DNA of 48,440 nucleotides, taken from contig NZ_JACMOM010000372.1 of NCBI RefSeq assembly GCF_014378035.1, forward strand, positions 1 through 48,440. Reading direction: 5' to 3'. This document shows, one piece after another, positions 31,385 to 40,056 of this stretch. This DNA comes from Aeromicrobium sp. GTDB taxonomy: Bacteria; Actinomycetota; Actinomycetes; Propionibacteriales; Nocardioidaceae. The translations under genes were made by a program, and so were the position numbers. Numbering within the stretch: position 1 is the first letter of the stretch; each line of letters begins with the position of its first letter. The notes below the pieces were generated by a model that saw nothing but the letters and a program-made list of their open reading frames with translations, was not told the DNA's origin and ran no database searches.

Positions 31385-31426
31385 GACAACCCCCTGATCG
31401 GCAGGGACGCCGTTCAGGGGGTTGTC
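31385..31426. terminator. Strong hairpin terminator between convergent GT2(+) and MFS(-)
   Basis: 13-bp perfect stem GACAACCCCCTGA / TCAGGGGGTTGTC, 16-nt loop. Confidence 0.85.
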
Positions 31427-31449
31427 TTCTCTGATCTCTTGTCGGCTAC

Positions 31450-32847
31450 CTACAGGTAGACCTTCTCCGGCACCTCGAGGGTGCCGTCGATGTTGTCGAG
31501 TTCCTGGTTCTTCGTCTCCGGTGTGGCGAACGCCATCCAGACCGCTGCGAGTGTCATCAGCACTGCAACAGCCGCGAACGTCAGGGGAAGGCCGACGTGA
31601 GGCCACAGCAGCGAGCCGAAGATCAGCGGTACGAATCCTGCCCCGACCCGGCTGACACTTGACGCCCAGCCGAACCCGCTGGCTCGCAGGTGAGTCGGGT
31701 ACAGCTCGGAGACATACGTGTAGAGCGCCGGGATCGTCAGCTCGATCACGAATCCGAATATGCCGATCCACCAGACCGCCGCAGTAGGCATGTCCAGCAC
31801 CAGGGCGAACACGACCAGCGACGCGCCGGCCACTGGGCCACTGAGGCCGATCACCCACTTGCGTCCCACCACGTCGACGAGCAACGCAGAGACGAGAACG
31901 CCCACCACTCCGACTCCGGTCATCAAAGTCGTGACCATGAAAGCGGCGTATTCGCCGTACCCCTGCTCGACCAAGATGCTCGGCAACCAGAGCAAGGAGC
32001 CGTAGTAGAGCAGGAAGACGGTGAGGAAGAGGGCCCAGCACACGGAAGTGATCTTGGCGCTGAACTTCCACAGTTCCGGAAGTTGCTTGGCGATGGATGC
32101 CAACGACAATTGCGGTGCTTCGTGGGTGGCGGAGAACTCCCAGTCCTCGGGGGCGGCGCCGGTACGTTCGACGAGTGAGTCGATGACCTCACGAGCCTCG
32201 GCGTGACGGCCACGGCGGATGAGGAACATCGGTGACTCGGGGACGGAACGCCTGATCCAGAACAAGAGGAATGCTGGCAGCACCATCACGAGCATCATTG
32301 CCCGCCAGTTGTCGATCAAGGTGAAGCCCAGGAGGGCGGTGCTCACCAAGCCGCACAGCGTTGCCCCGATGGGCCACCACACGTCCATCGCGGTGAGAAC
32401 GCGGCCGCGTACGGCGGCTGGTGTGAATTCGCCGACCAGTGCGTAGTCGACCGGGATGCAGCCACCGAGACCGAGTCCTGCGCAGAACCGAAAGACACAG
32501 AACAACCAGAAGGCGGGGGAGAGGGCGCCCAGAACGGTGAAGATCGAGAAGACGAGAAGCGTGAGGCTGAACGCTGTCTTGCGACCGATGATGTCGGCGA
32601 GTCCACCCCACATGAACGCCCCAATTGCCATTCCGATGAGGTTGGCGGTGCCGACCCATGCTGCTTGGCCGAGGGAAAGGCCCCACTCGTCACTGACGAG
32701 CGGGATCAGGAACCCGTTCATGGTCACGTCCCAGGCGTCGAACATGAACCCCAGGCCGCCGATGATGAACACCACGCCTTGGACGCGCCAGCGCCACGGC
32801 AGTTCTTGTACGATCTGGTCGCCCGTCTTGATGGTCTCTGTTGCCAT
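31450..32847 (-). CDS. MFS transporter (putative aromatic/organic acid:H+ symporter)
   Basis: About 12 TM; GGLADIIGRKTAF between TM2 and TM3; FMFDAWDVTMNG in TM1. Confidence 0.88.
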   Translation of the reverse strand: MATETIKTGDQIVQELPWRWRVQGVVFIIGGLGFMFDAWDVTMNGFLIPLVSDEWGLSLGQAAWVGTANLIGMAIGAFMWGGLADIIGRKTAFSLTLLVFSIFTVLGALSPAFWLFCVFRFCAGLGLGGCIPVDYALVGEFTPAAVRGRVLTAMDVWWPIGATLCGLVSTALLGFTLIDNWRAMMLVMVLPAFLLFWIRRSVPESPMFLIRRGRHAEAREVIDSLVERTGAAPEDWEFSATHEAPQLSLASIAKQLPELWKFSAKITSVCWALFLTVFLLYYGSLLWLPSILVEQGYGEYAAFMVTTLMTGVGVVGVLVSALLVDVVGRKWVIGLSGPVAGASLVVFALVLDMPTAAVWWIGIFGFVIELTIPALYTYVSELYPTHLRASGFGWASSVSRVGAGFVPLIFGSLLWPHVGLPLTFAAVAVLMTLAAVWMAFATPETKNQELDNIDGTLEVPEKVYL

Positions 32848-32911
32848 GTTGGTCGATGCTCCCTTGTCCTCAGCTGGGACCGCTTGTCCGTCTCCTGACG
32901 CACCGGCGATG

Positions 32912-32921
32912 TGGTATATCA
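32912..32921. promoter_or_regulatory. Putative GntR operator, MFS promoter
   Basis: TGGTATATCA; same 10-mer at 35506 and 36295, palindromic variant at 46041. Confidence 0.68.
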
Positions 32922-33070
32922 AATTTCAAATATAATGAAACCCGAGATCTGTGTCACAGTCAAGGTTTCAGACCCGACCCGTGACACGTGTTGCCGGTTG
33001 CCTTGAGACCGTTGCTGGACATGTCGTCCCGCCCTCTGCTGGCCACATGTTCTGATCGTGACGGCCCCTT

Positions 33071-33952
33071 CTACTTCGCGCCCGTTGTCGAGGTGGAGGG
33101 CGCCCGCGGGTCGCGTTCGCCCCATTTGTCGTGCTCGACAGCGGTGAAGAATCTTTCGAGGAGGGCATTGAACAGGACCGGCTCCTCGAGATTGGTGACG
33201 TGGCCGGATTTTGGCAACACTGCCAAACCGCAGCGCGGGATCGTGCGCTTCAGCATCAGGTCGGTCTCTAGGACCCCGTTGTCCTCGTCCCCTGCGATGA
33301 CCAGCACGGGTGGTTCGCAGGCGGCGAGCTCGTCCTGCATCGCATAGAGCGACGGTCGAGTTTTCTGGACGCCGCGCATCGTGTTGGCGGCCCCCACGGG
33401 ATCATGTTGGGCCAGTAGTTGCACGTGCCCACCGTGGCCACGCGGGTCCTTGGCCTCGTACTGCACGCGAGCCGGGCCGAAGCCATACCAATGTGACATC
33501 GCCGCCGACCCTTCGTCCTCGAAGGCCGTGGCAACCTTTTCCGATTCCCTGCGGAACTGCTCCTCGTTGTCCGGATGTGCGCCGTACCCGCAACCTGCCA
33601 CCACTGATCCCCGTGTCCGGTTCGGATGAGCCAGTGCGAAGTGGAGGGCGCAGAAGCCGCCCATCGAGTTGCCGACCACGAACGCCTTGTCCACCCCCGC
33701 GTCGTCCATCACGGTGAGGACGTCGGCGACCGCACGTGCCTGGCTGTAGGCCGTTGGGTCCTGTGGCACGTCGGAAGGAGGGAAGCCTCGGGCCGCGAGC
33801 ACGATGCAGCGGTAGGTGCGCGCAAAATGGCGAACCTGTGGCTCCCACGACCGGTGATCGCCGGCGAACTCGTGCAGGAAGACCAGAGGGTCACCGCGAC
33901 CGGTCTCCTCGTAGTAGAGATTGACGCCGTCATCGGTTGAGACGTTTGGCAT
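33071..33952 (-). CDS. Alpha/beta hydrolase
   Basis: GNSMGG nucleophile elbow, VIAGDEDN acid, SGHVTNLEEP histidine; atypical HEFAGD oxyanion segment. Confidence 0.9.
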   Translation of the reverse strand: MPNVSTDDGVNLYYEETGRGDPLVFLHEFAGDHRSWEPQVRHFARTYRCIVLAARGFPPSDVPQDPTAYSQARAVADVLTVMDDAGVDKAFVVGNSMGGFCALHFALAHPNRTRGSVVAGCGYGAHPDNEEQFRRESEKVATAFEDEGSAAMSHWYGFGPARVQYEAKDPRGHGGHVQLLAQHDPVGAANTMRGVQKTRPSLYAMQDELAACEPPVLVIAGDEDNGVLETDLMLKRTIPRCGLAVLPKSGHVTNLEEPVLFNALLERFFTAVEHDKWGERDPRAPSTSTTGAK

Positions 33953-33990
33953 CTTGGATCCTCACTTTGTCGGGTCGGCGCCAGCCGAGG

Positions 33991-34686
33991 TCAGTTCCTG
34001 CGGTATCGGTCCTTGCGACCGACGCCGATCCGCGCTCCGAGATAGGCCGCGAGCCCGGCGGCCGCGACGGTGCCCATGGAGCGCATGTGCCGTTGCAACA
34101 GTGGCCGGATGATCAGGCTCCATACGTCGAAGTCGCCGCCAGTCGCCGCAGCTGGCGGACCATCGAACGCGGCTGGTCCTTCCTCCTCGTCGCGGGAAGA
34201 CGGATCTGGCAGGCCGGTTTCCGCTGGGGCGGAAGAGCCACCGGGGGCCAGCATCTGCTCGACGTTGCTTGCGAACGTCTGCATGATGCCGTCGGTGACC
34301 TCGCCGATCACGCCCCGACCGAACTGGGCCACCTTGCCCCGGATGCTGAGCTCGGTGTTGATCGCCACCAGTGTGCGCCCTTGTTGCTCGCTCAGCTGGG
34401 CGATGATGTGTGCATCGGCATTGCCGGCACCGCGGAGCTCGCGCCCTTTCGCCCGCATGGTGAGCCGCAATTGATCATGATCGACCTCCAGGATCTTGAA
34501 CTGGCCTGTGTAGGCAACTCCCAGGGGCCCGACCTTGACCTTGACCTCGCCTTCGTAGGTGTCGGGTTCGGGACGGCCCGTGACCCGGGAACCGGGCATG
34601 CACGAGGCCACTCGCTCGATGTCCAGGAAGGCAGCGAACACCTCGGCGGACGGTCGGTCGATGGAGAAGGAGTTGGAGAGCTTCAC
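33991..34686 (-). CDS. coxG: CoxG-like SRPBCC protein with C-terminal TM helix
   Basis: SFSIDRPSAEVFAAFLDIERVASCMPGSRVTG...; TM-like MGTVAAAGLAAYLGARIGV; inside the Mo-hydroxylase cluster. Confidence 0.85.
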   Translation of the reverse strand: MKLSNSFSIDRPSAEVFAAFLDIERVASCMPGSRVTGRPEPDTYEGEVKVKVGPLGVAYTGQFKILEVDHDQLRLTMRAKGRELRGAGNADAHIIAQLSEQQGRTLVAINTELSIRGKVAQFGRGVIGEVTDGIMQTFASNVEQMLAPGGSSAPAETGLPDPSSRDEEEGPAAFDGPPAAATGGDFDVWSLIIRPLLQRHMRSMGTVAAAGLAAYLGARIGVGRKDRYRRN

Positions 34687-34687
34687 C

Positions 34688-35485
34688 TCAGCGTTCCATC
34701 AGGGACTTGCGTTGGGCCCCGTCGATCGGGATGTGGGCGCCGTGCACGCTGGCGGCGACGTCGGAGGCAAGGAAGGACACCAAGGCGGCTACTTCCTGGG
34801 GTTGGGTTATTCTGCCCAGCGGGATCGATGCCTCGGCCCGGCGACGGGCCTCCGCCTGGTCCACGCCCATGTCACGTGCGAATGCCTTTTCGAGACCGTC
34901 CCAGCGCTCAGTGTCGACGGGGCCCGGGTTGACCGTGTTCACCCGGATTCCTTTGGGACCGTACTGGTCGGCGATGGAGGATGCGAAGTTCAGGTCGGCG
35001 GCGTTGGCCGCGCCGGCGGTCATCTCCCAATAGCTGGGCTTCAGCCCGTCGTTGCCCACGACGAGCACGATCGCTCCGGAGCCCTGCTTGACCATGTGCG
35101 GGACGACCGAGCGGACCGTACGGACGTAGCCCATGAACTTGAGGTTGAGGCTCTCCATCCACTGTTCGTCGGTCAGCTCCTCGAGCAGACCGCCGGGTGA
35201 GCTCCCGGCGCAGGTCACCAGAACGTCGATGCGGCCAAACTCCTCCAGCGCAGCCTCGACACAACGGTCGACGTCTGCGGACCGGCTCATGTCGCCTGCT
35301 TGGGCGACAACCTTGCTTCCGGTCGCGGCGGCAATCTCGGCTGCTGTCTTCTCCAAGGCCTCGGGGTTGCGCGCAGTGATGACCACGTCACAGCCCTCGC
35401 TCGCCAGTCGGGTGGCAACCTCACGACCGATGCCTTTGCTTGCGCCGGTGATCAGGGCCACTTTGTTGACCAGATTCAAATCCAT
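34688..35485 (-). CDS. SDR-family protein with degenerate active site
   Basis: NAD(P) motif TGASKGIG; YxxxK position reads AGAAN in EMTAGAANAADLNFA. Confidence 0.87.
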   Translation of the reverse strand: MDLNLVNKVALITGASKGIGREVATRLASEGCDVVITARNPEALEKTAAEIAAATGSKVVAQAGDMSRSADVDRCVEAALEEFGRIDVLVTCAGSSPGGLLEELTDEQWMESLNLKFMGYVRTVRSVVPHMVKQGSGAIVLVVGNDGLKPSYWEMTAGAANAADLNFASSIADQYGPKGIRVNTVNPGPVDTERWDGLEKAFARDMGVDQAEARRRAEASIPLGRITQPQEVAALVSFLASDVAASVHGAHIPIDGAQRKSLMER

Positions 35486-35505
35486 GCTGAACTCCTCCGT
35501 TGGAT

Positions 35506-35522
35506 TGGTATATCAAATACCA
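35506..35522. promoter_or_regulatory. Putative GntR operator, SDR-coxG promoter
   Basis: TGGTATATCAAATACCA: TGGTAT-N5-ATACCA inverted repeat. Confidence 0.7.
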
Positions 35523-35536
35523 CTCAGCGGCTGAGG

Positions 35537-36268
35537 TCAAGGACCAGACAATCGGCCCTGACGGCTCGCGGTGCGGGCACTGGGGGCAGAACCCGTCCAC
35601 GAGTCGCGATTCTGCTGACGCTCCGCCGTGAGCCGACCGAGCAGATCGTCAGCGGTCGTCACCTTCTTGACCCTGGCCAGGGCTGCCGGATCCGCGCCGG
35701 CCAGCGAGACAGCCAGCTCCCGGGCTCGCGACCATGGGTCCTCGTCGACGCGTGCCGCGAGCCCGGCCTGAACCGCCTCGGCCGCGTGGAGCCAGCGCGA
35801 AGTCAAGGTGAGATCCAGCGCCCGGGAACGGCCGAGGAGAGTCGGGAGAATCCAGGCCCCGACTGCTAATCCGTGGCCCGGACCCACCCAGCGCCAGCGC
35901 GCCTGTGCGGAGATGACCCTGATGTCGGCAGCGGTGGTGAGCTGAGCGCCACCGCCGACCGCGGCGCCCTCGACCACGGCGATCACGATGCCCGGTCGGG
36001 TGATCATCTGTTCGTAGCAGTCATAGAGCAGGTCGCTCAGACGGGTGCGGGTCGCGTCGTCGGTGTCCAGATCGGCACCCGAGCTGAAGATGTTCGCGGT
36101 CGTGCTGCCCAGCAGCAGGGTGCAAGAGGGTCGGGCAGAGAGGGTCCGGTGCAGATCTTCCACGGTGGCCAGCGAAAGCGCGTTGCGGCGAGCCGGTGCA
36201 TTGATCCGCACTCGGGTCACGCTGCCGGTTCCGCAGATGTCCTCTTCGTCGACGTGAAGGTCGCTCAT
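35537..36268 (-). CDS. Enoyl-CoA hydratase/isomerase (crotonase) superfamily protein, non-canonical active site
   Basis: Crotonase core VVEGAAVGGGAQLTTAADIRVISAQARW; both hydratase Glu positions substituted. Confidence 0.83.
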   Translation of the reverse strand: MSDLHVDEEDICGTGSVTRVRINAPARRNALSLATVEDLHRTLSARPSCTLLLGSTTANIFSSGADLDTDDATRTRLSDLLYDCYEQMITRPGIVIAVVEGAAVGGGAQLTTAADIRVISAQARWRWVGPGHGLAVGAWILPTLLGRSRALDLTLTSRWLHAAEAVQAGLAARVDEDPWSRARELAVSLAGADPAALARVKKVTTADDLLGRLTAERQQNRDSWTGSAPSARTASRQGRLSGP

Positions 36269-36294
36269 ATTTGATCCGTTCGCTCGTTGCGATA

Positions 36295-36304
36295 TGGTAT
36301 ATCA
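36295..36304. promoter_or_regulatory. Putative GntR operator, divergent crotonase / coxM promoter
   Basis: TGGTATATCA between divergent start codons, next to AAGGAG RBS. Confidence 0.7.
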
Positions 36305-36326
36305 ACGACCTAGAAGGAGTGTGTCT

Positions 36327-37196
36327 GTGAAGCCAGCAACATTTGAGTATCACCGGGCATACACCCCGGACGAGGTCGTAGAACTTCTGGACGAGCTCGG
36401 CGAAGATGCCAAGATCCTGGCAGGCGGCCAATCGCTCGCCCCCATGATGAACTTTCGGCTCGCCCGTCCGAGCGCACTGATCGATGTCAACACGGTCGTC
36501 GGTCTCGACTACATCCGACGCGAGGGTGACCAGCTGTGTGTCGGGGCAATGACCCGGCATCGCACCGTCGAGACCAGTACCGACGCTGACGTACAGGACG
36601 GCTTCGCGTTACTTCCACGGGCAGCGCGCTGGATCGGGCACTACCCGATCCGCACACGTGGCACGGTCGGAGGCAGCATCGCCCACTCCGACCCCACCGC
36701 TGAGTGGTGCATCTTAGCCAGGTTGTACGACGCAGACGTCGTGGTCCAGGGACCTGAGGGTCGACGGACAGTTCCGAGCGAAGGGTGGTTCACCGGTTTC
36801 CTGAGTACCTCTATCGGTCCGAGCGAGATGGTGGTGGAGACCCGCTTCAGCAGGCCCCGACCGTATGGCGCGTTGACCGAGTACGCACGTCGGCGCGGAG
36901 ACTTTGCGATTGCTGCCTCTGCGGTCGCGTTCGACGTCGTCGACGGACGTTGTCAGGATGTCAGCATCGTGCTCGGTGGAGTCGCGACGGAACCGTTGCG
37001 CCTGCCGGAGGCAGAAGCTGCCGTGGAGGGGTCCGTCCCGGAGGACCAGACGTGGGCCGAGGCAGCCCGGATTGCGGCTGCCGCGATCAAGAAGTCGTCC
37101 GACCCGCAGGACGACGACCGCTATCGCCGGCACCTCGTCGACACCCTGACTCGGCGTGCTTTCGACGAAGCGCTGGTGACGGGACCGACCTCGTGA
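36327..37196 (+). CDS. Xanthine dehydrogenase family FAD-binding (medium) subunit
   Basis: ILAGGQSLAPMMNFRLARPSALIDVN; TRGTVGGSIAHSDPTAEW; RBS AAGGAG then GTG at 36327 (36321 also possible). Confidence 0.92.
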   Translation: MKPATFEYHRAYTPDEVVELLDELGEDAKILAGGQSLAPMMNFRLARPSALIDVNTVVGLDYIRREGDQLCVGAMTRHRTVETSTDADVQDGFALLPRAARWIGHYPIRTRGTVGGSIAHSDPTAEWCILARLYDADVVVQGPEGRRTVPSEGWFTGFLSTSIGPSEMVVETRFSRPRPYGALTEYARRRGDFAIAASAVAFDVVDGRCQDVSIVLGGVATEPLRLPEAEAAVEGSVPEDQTWAEAARIAAAAIKKSSDPQDDDRYRRHLVDTLTRRAFDEALVTGPTS

Positions 37197-39568
37197 ATGC
37201 CAGCTCATCGGCCGCGCCGCGCTGGGTCGGCAGCCGGCTGCCCCGCCGGGAGGACTCGCGAATGCTGCGGGGCGCCGGACTGTTCGTGGACGATATCGCC
37301 GATCCGCATGCGTACCACTTGGCGTTCGTGCGCAGCCCACATGCCTCGGGGCGCATCATCGAGATCGGTACGGAGGACGCGCGCGCGATGCCGGGGGTGA
37401 TCGCGGTGCTCACCTCGGCCGATCTGGGCCATCCGCAACTGACCGCGGTGCTCGAACGGGAGGAGTTCATCGCGACTGCGATGCCGCTGCTGGCCCACGA
37501 CAAGGTCCGGTACGCCGGTGAGCCGATGGTGGTCGTCGTTGCCGAGAACCGCGGTCTCGCCGAGGACGCGGCTGAGAGCGTGTGGTGCGAGATCGAGGAG
37601 CTGCCGGCTGTCATGTCCTTCGACGATGCAGGTGCCGTGGCGACACCAATCCACGATGAGGCGCCTGACGGCGTGTTGTTCGATCTGCAAATGTTCTCGG
37701 ACGACGTGCTTGAGGAGCTGCTGGCGGAGGCACCACTAGTGCTCGAGGAAACCTTTCGAAGCGGCCGGGTCGCGGCCGCGCCGATGGAGTCGCGGGCCTG
37801 CCTGGGAGAGTGGCGCGCACGTGACGAGCAGGTCGTCCTTCACATCTCCACCCAGGTTCCACATCAGGTTCGCACCGGTGTCGCGCAGGCACTGGGGATT
37901 CCGGAAAGTCGGGTCCGGGTGATCGCGCCAGACGTCGGCGGCGGTTTCGGTCTGAAATGTGTCGTGGGACGCGAGGAGGTCGTGGCTGCCGCGATCACCC
38001 TCCGGCTTCGTCACGCGGTCCGTTGGAGTGAGGATCGCCAGGAGAATCTGATGGCTTCGTTCCACGGGCGTGAGCAGGATTACCGGATCCGGGCGGGTTT
38101 TGACGGTGAGGGACGCATCGTCGGGCTCGATGCCGACATCAGGTGCAACATTGGGGCGTACTCGGTGTCCCCGTTCAGCTGCGCGGTGGAACCGCTGATG
38201 GCCGCCACCGAGCTGCCGGGCGTCTATAAGGTTGGGCGGTATGCCGCCAGGGCCCGCGGATTCGCCAGCAACAAGGCTCCCACCGCGCCCTACCGGGGAG
38301 TGTCGCGTCCACAGATAGTCTTCGTCATGGAGCGGTTGATGGACAAGGCGGCTCAGAGACTGGGTCTCGACCGAGTGGAGATTCGGCGCCGCAACACGAT
38401 TCAATCCGAGGACTTCCCCTACACCGGTCCCAACGGCATCACGTACGAGCCGGGATCGTACGTGGAGGCACTGGACCACTGCGTGGCGGAAATCGAGACG
38501 GCCGGCTGGTGGCAGGCGTGTGAGCAGAACGATGGCCTGCTGCGTGGCGTGGGCATCGCGAACTTCTCCGAGAGGACCGCCTACGGCACCGCGACGATGG
38601 GTCTGCGCAAGATGCAGATGACTCCTGGCTTCGAGGTCTCGCACGTTCGGATGGACGCCTCGGGCGACGTAGTGGTGACCAGCGGGACCTGTGGGCATGG
38701 ACAGGGCCACGAGACGACATTCGCCCAGATCGTCGCCGACCGGTTGGGCATCACACCGGATCGAGTCAAGCTACGGCAGGGTGACACGGAGATCACCAGC
38801 TTCGGTTGGGGGACGTTCGGCAGCCGTTCGTTGGTGATCGGTGGCGGGGCGGCCGCCGTTGCTGCGCGTGGCGTGGCCGATCAGATCCGGCAGGTCGCGG
38901 GGGAGATGCTCGAGGCCGATGCTGCCGACATAGACTTGGCGGAGGGCTACGCGACGGTGCGCGGTGCGCCGGATGCGCGGATCGCCATCGACGACATCGC
39001 GGCGACGGTTCATTTCAGGTCGCACACGCTGAGCGAGCGTCGGGAATATCTGCTCGAAGCCAGCGGTAGCGCCGATCCTTCGGGAATGTTCTCGAATGCG
39101 GCACATGCGGCGCTGGTCGAGGTCGATCCGGGGACGGGTGACGCCCGTGTCTTGGACTACATCGTGGTCGAGGACTGTGGCGTCGTGGTGAACCCGATGA
39201 TCGTCGAGGGCCAGGTCCGTGGTGGTGTCGCCCAGGGCATCGCCGCGGCGCTGTACGAGGAGATGGAGTTTTCTTCTGAGGGCCAGCCGCAAAGTGCCAC
39301 CTTCATGGACTACCTGGTTCCGACCGCGAGCGAGATCCCGCGCGTCGCCGTGCATCACCTGGAGACACCTTGTGACCAGACGGAGACGGGGGCCAAGGGC
39401 ATGGGCGAAGGCGGGAGCATCGGCGCTCCTGCCGCTGTCGTCTCCGCGCTCAACCACGCGCTGCGTGAGTATCACGCCGACATCGACTTCATCCCGGTAC
39501 GACCAAGCGATCTGCGAAAGATCCTCGATGGCACAGCTGTTGTGCCACGAGAACAGGAGGCGATATGA
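37193..39568 (+). CDS. Xanthine dehydrogenase family molybdopterin-binding large subunit (L1)
   Basis: PDVGGGFGLK, TAPYRGVSRPQ, GAKGMGEGGSIGAPAAV (catalytic Glu); 4-nt overlap with M subunit. Confidence 0.93.
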   Translation: MNASSSAAPRWVGSRLPRREDSRMLRGAGLFVDDIADPHAYHLAFVRSPHASGRIIEIGTEDARAMPGVIAVLTSADLGHPQLTAVLEREEFIATAMPLLAHDKVRYAGEPMVVVVAENRGLAEDAAESVWCEIEELPAVMSFDDAGAVATPIHDEAPDGVLFDLQMFSDDVLEELLAEAPLVLEETFRSGRVAAAPMESRACLGEWRARDEQVVLHISTQVPHQVRTGVAQALGIPESRVRVIAPDVGGGFGLKCVVGREEVVAAAITLRLRHAVRWSEDRQENLMASFHGREQDYRIRAGFDGEGRIVGLDADIRCNIGAYSVSPFSCAVEPLMAATELPGVYKVGRYAARARGFASNKAPTAPYRGVSRPQIVFVMERLMDKAAQRLGLDRVEIRRRNTIQSEDFPYTGPNGITYEPGSYVEALDHCVAEIETAGWWQACEQNDGLLRGVGIANFSERTAYGTATMGLRKMQMTPGFEVSHVRMDASGDVVVTSGTCGHGQGHETTFAQIVADRLGITPDRVKLRQGDTEITSFGWGTFGSRSLVIGGGAAAVAARGVADQIRQVAGEMLEADAADIDLAEGYATVRGAPDARIAIDDIAATVHFRSHTLSERREYLLEASGSADPSGMFSNAAHAALVEVDPGTGDARVLDYIVVEDCGVVVNPMIVEGQVRGGVAQGIAAALYEEMEFSSEGQPQSATFMDYLVPTASEIPRVAVHHLETPCDQTETGAKGMGEGGSIGAPAAVVSALNHALREYHADIDFIPVRPSDLRKILDGTAVVPREQEAI

Positions 39569-40056
39569 AGGACCAACATCTGGTGACCTTGACGGTCAAT
39601 GGCCGTGAGCACGAGCTGGTGCTCGAGTCGCGTCAGTCGCTGGCAGACACCTTGCGTCAGGATCTCGGGTTGACCGGCACTCATCTTGGCTGCGAGCACG
39701 GCATCTGCGGCGCGTGCACCGTCCTCCTCGACGGTGAACCGGTTCGTTCCTGCCTGGTCTTCGGGGTTCAGGCTGACGGACGCGAAGTGCGCACCGTCGA
39801 GAACCTGGCGGACGGCGACGAGCTGAACGACCTTCAGCAGGCGTTCAGCCGTCACCACGGCCTCCAGTGCGGGTTCTGCACTCCTGGTTTCCTGATGTTG
39901 GCCGAGGCCTACCTGTCCACCGAGCCGACCGGACAGCGTGAGGAAGTCCGGGAGGTGGTTTCGGCCAACTTGTGCCGATGCACCGGATACGAAGGAATCG
40001 TGGATGCCATCTGCGAGGTCGCCGAGCTCCGTTGTCCGGGGGCGCGCCATGACTGA
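39565..40056 (+). CDS. (2Fe-2S)-binding small subunit of Mo-hydroxylase
   Basis: GCEHGICGACTVLLDGEPVRSC and QCGFCTPGF...ANLCRCTGYEGI. Confidence 0.95.
   Translation: MKDQHLVTLTVNGREHELVLESRQSLADTLRQDLGLTGTHLGCEHGICGACTVLLDGEPVRSCLVFGVQADGREVRTVENLADGDELNDLQQAFSRHHGLQCGFCTPGFLMLAEAYLSTEPTGQREEVREVVSANLCRCTGYEGIVDAICEVAELRCPGARHD

Noticed and set aside
32951-32987. Inverted repeat GTGTCAC...GTGACAC upstream of the MFS gene
   Set aside because: Only 7 bp with a 23-nt loop; too weak to call a terminator or operator.
36785-37192. N-terminal extension of the L1 ORF back to 36785
   Set aside because: Reads out of frame through the FAD subunit gene; the true start is the overlapping GTG at 37193.
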